Positions 31,700-41,346 of a DNA stretch of 64,000 bases are shown here, one piece after another (the first letter of the stretch is position 1; every line of letters begins with the position of its first letter). A program made the translations under genes and the position numbers. The stretch covers positions 145,273,741 through 145,337,740 of the forward strand of contig CM041465.1 in NCBI GenBank assembly GCA_023213395.1, in the 5' to 3' direction. Source of the stretch: Cycas panzhihuaensis. Lineage: Eukaryota > Cycadophyta. The notes beneath the pieces were generated by a model. The model saw only the letters and a program-made list of their open reading frames with translations. It did no database searches and had not been told where the DNA came from.

Positions 31700-32340
31700 G
31701 ATTCCCTTGGCCACTACTTCAAATCCCCTAGTGCTTGCAAGATAGCCTCATTGCTCCATAGCTTCTAAAATCTCTTTTGGAATGCATTACAAAATTCCTT
31801 CTATGTTTTTTTGGCTGCATCTAGTTCTTTATACCACACCAGCAACACTCCCCTTGGTGTGCAAACAAATCTCCCTTTGATATCCTTCACATCGGTAATG
31901 TTCCTTCAATCATATTTTTAAATAGGTACAAATGCTCTATTGCATCTGTAGTACCATTGAATTTTAAATGGTTGAATGCACTTTCATCATGATAACAAGG
32001 AGACATCGTCTTGGGAGTTGTCCTTGGTGTTAATACTCTTCCTCTTGTTATGTCAACTTTAGGTGACAATCCTTCCTTTAGTGTTGTCTCTTCCTTTTGC
32101 TTGAATAGTGGATTGCTCGTAGGAGCTTCCACTTGAATAATTCCTTTTACCCCTAGAATTTGAATTGCTAATGATGTTTTAATCACAAATAAACTCTCAC
32201 TTGGTTCAAGCAGTGTATTGAATAGTTTTATAGTAAAATAATTTTCCAAATTTGCCTAGAGACTTTCTTTTGCCTCTTCTTTGTCACTACTCATGTTGTT
32301 CAAACTTTTTTCCAGATAAAATTCCTCACTTCTTATTAAA
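31700..32340 (-). pseudogene. Gypsy K gag
   Basis: The longest open piece (32249-31887) ends with FNHLKFNGTTDAIEHLYLFKNM, typical of the start of a Gypsy gag core, preceded by a Thr/Pro-rich stretch (RGRVLTPRTTPKT). Further left the core is readable in broken frames. It lines up with the zinc-knuckle segment at 16688-17140 across the Copia F insertion. Confidence 0.55.
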
Positions 32341-32754
32341 ATCCCTTTTGGGTTAGATACGTTGGGCATAAATTCCTCTACTATGGTGCCATCTTCACTT
32401 ATGGCTATTTGGGGTGTTCCCACTTCACTCCCTTCTAAATTTTTAATGAAATTCTCTTTTAGTCTTTCTTGGTGGCATGCTTCTCTTATGCACTTGCCTT
32501 AGTTTACTTTGCTTTGCCCAATGTATCACCCTCTGATGCATTGACACTAGTGCTCTCTTACCCAGAGGCTACTTAGGTTGTATTAGAAGGTCCCTTGGCT
32601 ATCGTTGTTTAGTTAAACATTGCTATCACGATGACAACCAAGGTCTTCTAGCGTTTTATCATACACTCTCACCCGCCTTGAGTACTTGGGCTCTTTCTAC
32701 TCCAATGATTTAGCAACAGAACCAATATTGACTCATTGGTGTCTCAAAAGCACC

Positions 32755-32970
32755 CACAAAACCACTTGCTAATGTAGCCACCATGTGTCATCCTTACTCC
32801 TTGATGTTGGTTGTACTTAGGTTAATTGCAACATATAATAACAACTTCGCAACATTTATCACATATGCAGCATATTCATTCACAACATAAGCAACTAATC
32901 ATCAATCACATAGAATGCACAAGTCTTTCCTCATAACTTGTATATTTCATTAATCAACATTGAATATGCT
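32755..32970. repeat. Dispersed repeat shared with 9050-9275
   Basis: It matches the earlier copy over about 215 bp in the same orientation. Here it lies in the probable 5' LTR or leader of Gypsy K. Confidence 0.65.
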
Positions 32971-33480
32971 CATAGAACATTACATCACTTTCAATGTCTA
33001 GCTCTCACCATTGAAAACATGCCATGTACTAACTTGGCTCTTACCCTTAAAAATGTATCATATAACTCAATCGCCCGTCTCTCACTATTGAGCCAATGGG
33101 AGAAATGATCTCTTTATACTCTTTTACATAGCCAAAATCTTGAAAGGGTATGACTTTACAACATATCCTTCGACATTTTATAAAACCAAACTCTAATTAA
33201 TGATAATCAAGTGCCTTTTGTACATTTGTAAATTTCCACTTTTGGTCTTTAGCGCAAAACTGTTTCAAGAAACATTTGTTATTCCTAGAATTGTTCTTGA
33301 CCATTCCTGGAACCATTTTGACTATTTTGCAACCATTTTGGTCATTTATGGGCTCATTATGGTCTGTTTTAGGCTCATTTTGGTTGTTTCTAGCCATTTC
33401 TAGGCCCAGTTTGGTTGTTTAAGTTGTTCTTGGCCATTTCAAGTGCCAAATATCATACACATACACAACAAAGATGAAAA

Positions 33481-34441
33481 ATCTTTTCTTGTGGATTCCT
33501 GATAAGTCTTAGTTTTAAGTAACATTGTAAAAAGGTACTTAAGTGTACCCAATTCTTTACATTATAAAAGTTACTTAGGGGAACCTAATTAATAATTAGG
33601 TATATAGGTGATAGGTATACAAACTAACTCAAGTTTGTATAAAAATGTGTAATGTTCAAAGAAAGAAATGAAGAAAGAAAGTGACATTCTCTCTCTCCTC
33701 TCCTGAGGCTTCATTCAGGCTCTGTTCCTTTCTTGAAAAACACTCTCAAACCTGAAGAATTTCTCATTTATGTGAACATTTTGTGCCTAAACTAAGGAGG
33801 GTTGAGACCAAAATCATATCAATTCCGAATATGCCCATGAATCATAAAGTATACTATTTCGTACAAGGTCTAAAATATACTATTAAGAATGCAATTGTCA
33901 TTACTGAGCCAACCACTCTAGATAAAACAATTTCTAAGGCACTATGGGTGGTATTGGCTCAAAACATTAGTAAACAATACAAGAGAACCGTTCAAAGTAG
34001 ACAAAACTACCAGGTACCAAACCAAAGAGTTAATTTCTCAAAGGCATTCCTAAAATTCCGTCAAGAAAAGAAAAATTCAAAGAAAAGCCAGCCACAGAAA
34101 AGGAATCTAGTACAATGTTTCAAATGTGGGAAAACAAAGCATGTCAGCTTGCAATGTCAACCATCACCAAAGGAATAGACGGGAAACATATCAAATAATC
34201 CACCCAAGTAGAGATGACCAAAAGTGAACTACATAGCATGCATTCAGAAGATTACAAGAAAAAATGTCCTCCAATAGATGAATAAGGTGGTCTTTGAGGA
34301 TGATATTTATGAATACTAACCTCCTCCTAATAAGAGGACAACTAAATGGGGTAGAAGGAATAATTCCAGTTGATAGCGATCATTCCCACTATTAGGATAT
34401 TAATATTAAATAATGTTTATATGTTTACTTTGTGATTGGTG
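33481..34441 (+). pseudogene. Gypsy-type gag C-terminal fragment
   Basis: An open frame at 33783-34178 reads like the C-terminal half of a retroelement gag: KVYYFVQGLKYTIKNAI, a helical segment, a basic Lys/Gln-rich stretch, then a knuckle CFKCGKTKHVSLQC (CX2CX4HX4C) near residues 113-126. Nothing recognisable as protease or RT follows. The 33481-33782 stretch is AT-rich with a CTCTCTCTCC run and no identifiable feature. The family is uncertain. Confidence 0.5.
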
Positions 34442-34461
34442 TGTTGGTTGAGGAGGTCACC

Positions 34462-34985
34462 TGTAGCGAGTCCTTTACCCAATTGGACAGAAAATAGAGC
34501 AGAGTAGGGCGAATTCACAGACACAGAACAATAATAGAGAAAAAGTCCGCAATTGCTAAACCCAAATAGATCGAATTCACAAATGGCAAACACCTGTACT
34601 GCCTGCCACAATCGCCAAACCCTTCGAGGTGGGGATCCTCCTAGAAATTGCAGCCCCAAGGCCGAAAATCTGCACTTGCCTTGAGGCCGAAAATGAAGAG
34701 AAGAGAACTTCACGAATGGATCATTTCGAATGACCTCAAAGTCCCTATATATGGGTGCATAAACTGGGACAAAATGAAGTCAGCCAGAGCAGGGAGGAGT
34801 GCGCCCAACATAATCATGAGAAGTCGGCTCTGACTTCTCAAAAAGCGGTAGGCTATCTTTAAATGGTCATAACTTTTGATAGGGATGTCGGAATTGACTT
34901 TCGTCGAACCGCTGGAATCGCTGCTCGAGGCCTATCATTTGAATGCTTATATGCTATAACTTTGACCATATTTTGGAGTGCTACA
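34462..34985 (-). repeat. 3' LTR of Gypsy Q
   Basis: 524 bp, TGTAGCGAG to GTGCTACA on the + strand. Near-copy of 39525-40051. A TATATATA box (minus strand) lies near 34747-34754. Confidence 0.95.
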
Positions 34986-35000
34986 AGTCCCCTCCCCTTG
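34986..35000 (-). other. Polypurine tract of Gypsy Q
   Basis: On the coding strand AAGGGGAGGGGACT lies directly before the 3' LTR. Gypsy G has a pure G run at the same place. Confidence 0.8.
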
Positions 35001-35016
35001 AAATTGTGCTTTGCCC

Positions 35017-36149
35017 TCAAAGCACTAGCAGGTTCAGAAATTGTTTTAACCATTCATCGTTTTCCCAAGTGGAGTCTTCAATATCCAGGTTCTTCCATTT
35101 GATGAGGTGCTCTTTGATCTGTCTAGACCTAAGAGATCGGGTGCGGGATTGTAAGATTCCTTCAAGTTCTAGCGTCATCTTTCCTTCCTCATCTAGCTCT
35201 GGTATGTTGGATTGAGGAACGATCTTTTCCCCAATTTTCTTCTTTAGACAAGATACATGGAAAACATTATGAATTTTTGTGTTTTCTGGGAGTTCTAACT
35301 GGTAGGCGACTTCACCAACTTTGGAAGTGATTTTGTAAGGACCAAAGTATCTAGGTGCTAGCTTTTGATTGTTTCTTTTCTGTAAGGACATCTGTTTGTA
35401 TGGTTGAAGGCGTAAGAAGACCCAATCTCCTACTTCAAATTGTCGTTCCGAGCATTTTAGATCGGCCTGTTGTTTCATTCTATTTTGTGCAATTGCTAGG
35501 TTATCCTTCAATTTGCTGATGGTTTCCTCCATTTGCTTCCGATGTTCTTCATTTCGACCCGTGAAGGTCTATTCCAAGTTAATAATGACGGTGGCATATA
35601 GCCATACAAAGCCTGGAAAGGTGTCATTTTTGTTGAAGAATGATATGTGGTGTTGTACCACCATTCTGCTAAATGTAACCATTGATGCCATTGCTTTTGT
35701 TTGTCTGAGCAGAAGTTTCTCAAGTATCCTTCTAAGCATTTGTTGACAATCTCTGTTTGCCCATCTGTCTGAGGATGGTATGATGTGCTCATCTTGAGTT
35801 TTGTGCCTGCAATTTTGAATAGATCCTGCCAAAATTTACTAGTAAATTTTGGGTCACGGTCACTTACAATTGCTTTAGGAAAACCATGCAACCTATGGAT
35901 CTCCTTCATATATAGTTCTGCCATGTCGCTGGCCTTAGCTGTCGATTTCAATCCTCTGAAGTGGCCATATTTGGTGAGGCGATCTATGATGACCAAAATT
36001 GCGTCCTTTCCTTCAGAGCGAGGTAATGCGGTTATAAAATCCATGGATATTTCATCCCATTTTTGTTCTGGCGTTGGCAACGGCTTGAGTAACCCTGGCA
36101 TTTTTATGCATTCGATCCTGTTTCGTTGACAGGTATCACATTTTGCCAC
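35017..36149 (-). pseudogene. Gypsy Q integrase with C-terminal chromodomain
   Basis: Two overlapping frames cover integrase. The first (36149-35508) has the Cys pair of the HHCC domain (CDTCQRNRIEC), the first Asp in SMDFITALPRSEG, the second in IVSDRDPKFTS and the Glu region YHPQTDGQTEIVN. A frameshift near 35520 moves to the second frame (35532-35017) with the C-terminal module (YFGPYKITSKVG, NVFHVSCLKKK) and a chromodomain (QIKEHLIKWKNLDIEDSTWENDEW). All three catalytic acids are present in one frame. Confidence 0.9.
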
Positions 36150-36200
36150 AAACTTTTGAACGTCTGTTTTTAATCCTTTCCAATAAAATGAAGCTCTTAT

Positions 36201-37307
36201 CTACCTGTATGTCTTGTCAATCCCTGTGTGACCTGCTATCGGTGTGGAATGGCCTTCTTGTAATATTATCTCCTTTAGCCTTGATCTTCTAAAAATGCAA
36301 ATCTTTCCTTTCCTGAGTATTATTCCCTGTTGTATCTCATATGAGCCAGTTTTGTCCTTCCTTACTTTGTCGATCAATTGTTTGTACTTCGGATCGTTGT
36401 CGTATTCCTTCTTTAATGTCTCATGCCAGGCTGGAGTAGCCACTGATATTGTATGTAGTGATGGTTTCTCGTGAGTTTCTTCTGGAATTCTTGAGAGAGC
36501 GTCTGCTATGACATTGTCTTTGCCCTTTTTGTACACAATGGAGAAATCGAATGTTTGTAATTTGCTCACCCACTTTTGTTGTTCGTCTGACAGTGTCTTC
36601 TGATTTAAGAAGTATTTGAGACTGTCGTGGTCCGTTCGTACCTGGAAGGAACTGCCTAGTAAATACTGTCTCCATTGGTTGATCGCGTGCATTATGGCTA
36701 GCATCTCCTTATCATAGATGGGCTTCAACCTTTCTCTGTTATTCAATTTCCTGCTCTCGTACGCTATCAGTCTTTCGTCTTGTAATAGAACAGCTCCTAT
36801 GCCAAACCCTGAAGCATCGCATTCCAAAATGAATGGTTTTGAGAAGTCTGGGACTGCTAAAACTGGGGCTCTTACCATTGCGCTTTTTAGTTCTTCAAAG
36901 GCTTTGTTGGCTGTTTCATTCCATGTGAAAGCATCCTTTTTTGTCAGATCTGTAAGTGGAGCTACTATGTTAGCATATCCTCTTATGAATTTCTTGAGGC
37001 ATCCGACTGCTCCTAGGAAGCTACGAACTCCCGTGACATTCTTTGGCGCTGGCCATTCTATTATTGCTTGGACCTTCTTGGGGTCGACCTTGATTCCGTT
37101 TGGAGTAATGATATGACCGAGGTATTCGAGTTCGTGTTGGCCAAAAGAGCATTTTTTCTTGTTTGCAAAGAATAAAACTTTTGCTAAAATTTCTAGGGCT
37201 AATCTCAGGTGTTCCAAATGTTCTCTCCATGTTTTGCTGTAAATGAGGATATCATCAAAAAAGATTAGTACGAATTTCCTCAAACATTCCTTGAATGTGG
37301 AGTTCAT
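36201..37307 (-). pseudogene. Gypsy Q RT palm, thumb and RNase H
   Basis: A 368-codon open frame with the catalytic FFDDILIYSKTW (residues about 16-27), SFGQHELEYLGHIITPNGI, the RT thumb, then FILECDASGFGIGAVLLQD, KEMLAIMHAINQWRQYLLG and SLKYFLNQKTLSDEQQKW of RNase H, ending in the integrase zinc region (GHTGIDKTYR). It is well kept. The N-terminal RT is in another frame. Confidence 0.9.
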
Positions 37308-37837
37308 AGTGGCTGGAACGCGTTTCGAGCGCGTTGGTTAGACCAAATGGCATCACTTTGAATTGAGCAGTCCCTCATGAGTTCTAAATCTTTGTCTTGT
37401 GGACGCCTCTCTTTTACCCAAATTTGATGGTAACCCGATCGGAGGTCTATCTTGGAGAAGTATTGCGCTCCATGTATTTCGTCTAGTAGGTCATCAATCC
37501 TGGGGATAGGATATCTATTTTTTACAGTCAACTTGTCCAATCCCCTGTAATCTACGCACATCCTGATTGTGCCATCTTTCTTAGGGCTAACAACCACCGG
37601 GGATGCAAACGGGCTTATGCTAGTCTGAATATGGTCAGGTGCAAGTAATTCTCTAGTTATGTTCTCGATCTCTTTCCTCATGTGGTATGGATGCCTGTAT
37701 GGCCTTATGTTCACTGGTCCTACTCCTGGAATTAAATCAATTGCGTGCTGAATTTCTCTTGCTGGCGGTAATCCTTTTGGTTCTTCGAATACTTGTTTAT
37801 ATTCGTCCAAGATGTAATGTATTTCCGTTGCAATTTC
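37304..37837 (-). pseudogene. Gypsy Q RT N-terminal part
   Basis: The frame has DEYKQVFEEPKGLPPAREIQHAIDL, NIRPYRHPYHMRKEIENI, SPFASPVVVSPKKDGTIRMCVDYRGLDKLT and FSKIDLRSGYHQIWVKE with a catalytic Asp in the DLRSGYHQI motif. It loses the palm frame after QIWVKERR (near 37390) and ends at 37304. Upstream the frame stays open through the C-free patch. Confidence 0.85.
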
Positions 37838-38029
37838 TTGGATTTGTATGTTGTGGGATGAGAGTATGTATGTGGGTGGTTTGTTGGGGATGATTGTTTG
37901 GATTGTGTGAGATGAGAGTAATTGTGTGGGTGGATATTTAGGTGGGGGTAGTATGTATTTTGTGGGGTTTATTGGGAAGGAGATGAGTGTGGTGATGTAG
38001 TTGGTGAGTATATTTGTTAAGGTTTGTAA
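37838..38029 (-). other. 192-bp C-free (coding-strand G-free) patch in Gypsy Q pol
   Basis: The + strand has no C from 37838 to 38029. The coding strand thus has no G and is rich in A and C. The patch joins protease to RT. Related elements M (about 63120-63310) and G (about 18780-18970) align with it base for base in many places but have normal G content: for example AATATAGTCACCAACTA in M reads AATATACTCACCAACTA here. G positions of M are replaced by C or A, and other C gains occur. The frame contains no stop. Cause unknown; an assembly or base-call artefact is possible. Confidence 0.85.
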
Positions 38030-38663
38030 CCACTTTGTACCCCTAGGACTATATCAACGCCTCCTATCTGCATTGCAAACATATTGGATGTCAGCGGGTA
38101 CTCACCAATTTTCAAGTTGATGTTTACGGAACCCTCCGCAAGGTGCCGCTCTTCACTGTTAGCAATTGAGACACGGAAGGTTTTAATGGTTCCACCTTGA
38201 TTCCCAGCTTTTGGGCTGTTGGTCTGTTGATAAAATTATGCGTGCTCCCACTATCCACTAACACCGCTATTGGGGCTCCTTTCAGCATCCCTTCAAATCG
38301 TAGTGTTTGAGGTGCCGTGCTTTGACCCGTTATGGCTTGCAGAGATATTTGAACATTTTCTGTATCGATTTCTAGTAGTTCAGCTTCGGCCTGTTCATTG
38401 TTATTTTCTTGATCTGGGCCTGTATCTTCTTCTGTTTGTTCAGGTATCTCCAGTTCTTCATTATTCAGCATAAATACCTTCTTTCCCGGACATTGGTGCT
38501 CCCGATTCCATTTCCCTCCGCATTTGAAATGAGTACCTTTCTGTATGTGTTCTTGTCGCGTGGAGTTTTCCGTTGTATTCTTGATTGCAAGTGGAGCGTC
38601 TGACTTAACTCCTGACCTCTGCCAGTTCGTGTTAGATGGTGGAGCAAAATCCGTTCTACGCAC
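38030..38663 (-). pseudogene. Gypsy Q gag end and protease
   Basis: From 38663 the frame reads a linker, a degenerate zinc knuckle (HFKCGGKWNREHQC, where the first Cys of the CX2C pair is His), an acidic region (NVQISLQAITGQS) and the protease active site VLVDSGSTHNFI near 38265-38230, then AQKLGIKVEP. A frameshift near 38170 ends the frame at 38124. The remaining protease sequence is readable in another frame up to the C-free patch. Confidence 0.85.
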
Positions 38664-39389
38664 GAAAGAAGGCTTGGTTTCTTTAAGTTCAGCTTCGACA
38701 CATCGAGCGTGGTTTATGATGTCTTCTAATGTTCCATGTTACTGCGCTAATACCCGGAATCTGATGGGGGCCTTGAGCCCGCTTATATATGTCTCCCTTA
38801 GACATTCCTGAGGAATGTTTGATGTAACCATACATTGTAACATCTGAAATTGTTCTGTATATTCGCGAACCGATCCTGTCTGTTGTAGTCTTGTCAATTG
38901 TGCAAAGTAATTCATAGACCAAGAGTCTTTATATTGGTTGATGATAGCTATTCTGAAATTTCTCCACTCCTCTTGCTGAGGTCCTTGCATCTTTTTCCAC
39001 CAATAATACCAATTCAAGGCTCGTCCATAGAGATGTAAGGAGGCAATGGGCACCATATCTATGCTTGGTGTTTTGTTTACTGCGAAATATGTTTCCATTT
39101 AAAGTAGCCATGCTCTTATGTCCCCTGTTTTTTCTGGATCGAATTTTTCTAATGCGATCTTTGGTCCTCCTTGATTTACATTTCTTCGTTGAAAAACAAT
39201 TCCTTCCTTAAACCTACCTTCTGGGTTCCCCTGATCTATTTCTTGATCTGAATCCTGTTCTATTTTTGGATGAGCTATCTCTTGTTTATCCAATCTTCCG
39301 TTTAGGTTCCTAATTTGTTGTGAAAGTTCTTCCATGACCGCTGTCAAGGTTTCTACTGCTTGTTCTTCTGAGTTGTGGGACCTCGGCAT
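38664..39389 (-). pseudogene. Gypsy Q gag
   Basis: The likely start is the ATG at 39387-39389 (MPRSHNSEEQ), because upstream codons belong to leader and LTR sequence although the frame is open there. Residues include a coiled-coil-like MEELSQQIRNLNGRLDKQ and the capsid core (ALEKFDPEKTGDIRAWLL, VPIASLHLYGRALNWYYWW, EYTEQFQML). TAA at 39101-39099 splits gag after RAWLL, where M has a Gln codon. A second TAA near 38739 follows. Confidence 0.85.
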
Positions 39390-39510
39390 TTTGTTTTGTG
39401 GGCTGATTTTTCTGGATCTTAATTCCGTCTTGGTCCTTTCTAAATTGCTAGGGTGGGAGGGTGGGTCAAAATTTCCTTCCCCTTGTGAAAATTTCCCGCT
39501 TCGGAACGAA

Positions 39511-39522
39511 GCTCTGATACCA
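39511..39522 (-). other. Primer-binding site of Gypsy Q
   Basis: Minus-strand TGGTATCAGAGC, 2 bp inside the 5' LTR, matching initiator tRNA-Met. Confidence 0.9.
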
Positions 39523-39524
39523 CT

Positions 39525-40051
39525 TGTAGCGAGTCCTTTACCCAATTGGACAGAAAATAGAGCATAGTAGGGCGAATTCACAGACACAGAACAATAATAG
39601 AGAAAAAGTCCACAATTGCTAAACCCAAATAGATCGAATTCACAAATGGCAAACACCTGTACTGCCTGCCACAATCGCCAAACCCTTCGAGGCGGGGATC
39701 CTCCTAGAAATTGCAGCCCTAAGGCCGAAAATCTGCACTTGCCTTGAGGCCGAAAATGAAGAGAAGAGAGTTTCACGAATGGATCATTTCGAATGACCTC
39801 AAAGTCCCTATATATAGGCGCATAAACTGGGACAAAATGAAGTCGGCCAGAGCAGGGAGGAGTGCGCCCAACATAATCATGAGAAGTCGGCTACAGCTTC
39901 TCAAAAAACTGGCAGGCTATCTTTAAATGGTCATAACTTTTGATAGGGATGTCGGAATTGACTTTCGTCCGAACCGTTGGAATCGTCGTTCAGAGGCCTA
40001 TCATTTGATTGCTTATATGCTATAACTTTGACCATATTTTGGAGTGCTACA
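39525..40051 (-). repeat. 5' LTR of Gypsy Q
   Basis: 527 bp, near-copy of 34462-34985. A TATATATA box is at 39809-39816 (minus strand). Flanked on its outer side by TCACC. Confidence 0.95.
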
Positions 40052-40256
40052 TCACCACTCACATGATATACACTTGTACAACCAACTACTCATTGGTCAT
40101 TGCACATCATTCATATTTGTAGCATAATGTTGATGTACATATGTTGGAAGAGAAATAAATGAAAATTTTAGGGGTGGACTAATTCTATCCAGTATATCTC
40201 CTCTCCATTTTCATTCTTTTGATAACCTTTGATCCCAACATGGTATCAGAACCATG

Positions 40257-41148
40257 GAAGTGAAAAGAGCCCTACCAGAGCATGAAGATTGATGCATGCA
40301 TGACATGGGGGAATGCTCAGGGAAGCAAATGAATCCAGTTCAATTGGAGAATGCATGAGGCAACCCAGAAGGCAAATTTTGAGCAGATTTGAAGATGAAT
40401 CATAGGAATTAAAGTAGTAAGCCTACCATTTTCAAGTTAAGTTTCTGTAATTCATTTTTCAATTCAGGGTTTTTGAAAAGAAGGGCTTCTCTGCTGTAAA
40501 TTGAGGGTTTTGCTATCTGCACATTGTTTTTTCTAATCTGAAACCGGCTGCCATAAAGCAAAAACCAGGGGGCAGTAAAATGAAATGCATGTATTCACAT
40601 AAAAGCCCAGTTCACTGATTGAAATTGAAAGACAAAACAAAAATTATATACAGATTTATATGCTCAAATGCATCTGGCTGCTCTAAAGATATTCTTTCCA
40701 ATGAATTTTAGAGCCATGCTTTGCATGTGGCTGTTCATATCAAATCATTCTTCTAAACCCTTGACAGAACTGGGGAAAACCCTGCTTAGGATTGAAGAAT
40801 TTCAAATTTGAAAAACAAAAAAAAGAAAAAAATCATATTGAAAACCCTGCTTAGTAAATGGCAAGAGGTCACAAAGCTGTGATGTAGAAGAAAGATGATA
40901 CTTCATTTGCAGAAAATGTATGTAATTTCATTTGCCAAAAAATGGTTTCTTTCCTTTGGTTTCATATCACAATTCAATTAATCTGAATTTAATTAACCCC
41001 TGCATTAATTTTAATAAGAGAAATATCACTTGTAAAACTTTCAAATAAAAGAATAAGCACTTTGCACATATTGAGCAGCAGAAAATATAATGACCCCTTA
41101 TTTGGCAACACTATTTTCAGATGAAGCTTTTGAGAAAAGTGTGCTTAC
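40257..41148. other. No gene recognised
   Basis: AT-rich sequence with short A and T runs and no recognisable retroelement protein or LTR. It lies downstream of the exon at 41149-41346 on the minus strand, so it may be intron. No next exon was identified. Confidence 0.4.
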
Positions 41149-41346
41149 AATTGGTGGGTCTAATGTTGTATAGCCACATGAACTAACAAGTAAAACCACG
41201 CCTGAGACAAGTGATGTGGTGGCAAGAACAACAGCAAGCTCCACGCTGGAGGTACCAGGTGGAGCTCTCCAAAAAGAATTCACTGAACCAACATTAGTAG
41301 GAGCAAGTAAGGAAAGTGACGGCTCTGACCCCTCTGCTGTTTCAAC
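41149..41346 (-). CDS. Internal exon, possibly of a SAC9-like phosphoinositide phosphatase
   Basis: The 198-bp open segment encodes 66 residues, starting VETAEGSEPS and including FWRAPPGTSSVELAVVL, VSGVVLLVSSCGYTT and LDPPI. It is bounded by AG (acceptor, minus strand, TTGCAG before GTTGAA) and by a GTAAGC donor, both in phase 0. The residue pattern resembles the C-terminal region of plant SAC9, a phosphoinositide phosphatase family protein. This attribution is from memory of the family and is not secure. It is the only likely host coding sequence in the window. Neighbouring exons were not found. Confidence 0.55.

Larger units (their letters stand above)
31086..33480 (-). mobile_element. Gypsy K, 5' part
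   Basis: This is the right half of the minus-strand Gypsy K. Gag coding remnants occupy about 31700-32340. The stretch 32730-33480 looks like leader and 5' LTR: its right end (33370-33480, with GTTTGGTTGTTTAAG and GCCAAATATCAT) matches 15375-15450 at the other end of K. No primer-binding site of initiator-Met type was found. Confidence 0.55.
34462..40051 (-). mobile_element. Gypsy Q, full-length chromovirus
   Basis: A 5590-bp minus-strand element with LTRs 34462-34985 and 39525-40051 and the exact target duplication TCACC (34457-34461, 40052-40056). The LTRs differ at about 25 positions by eye plus small indels. Order: 5' LTR, primer-binding site, gag, zinc region, protease, RT, RNase H, integrase, chromodomain, polypurine tract, 3' LTR. 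Stops in gag, a frameshift after protease, a C-free patch before RT and a frameshift in RT make it defective. Confidence 0.95.
34442..40240 (+). repeat. Short Copia-type LTR split by Gypsy Q
   Basis: TGTTGGTT at 34442 and CCCAACA at 40240 are plausible LTR termini. Removing Gypsy Q and one TCACC leaves about 200 bp. TGGTATCAGAACC follows at once (40241-40253), a near match to the initiator-tRNA-Met primer site. No gag follows, so it is a solo LTR or a heavily decayed 5' LTR. The left end is an estimate. Confidence 0.5.

Noticed and set aside
37838-38029. GT-rich tract considered as a microsatellite
   Set aside because: No repeat period, and it aligns with coding sequence of two related elements.
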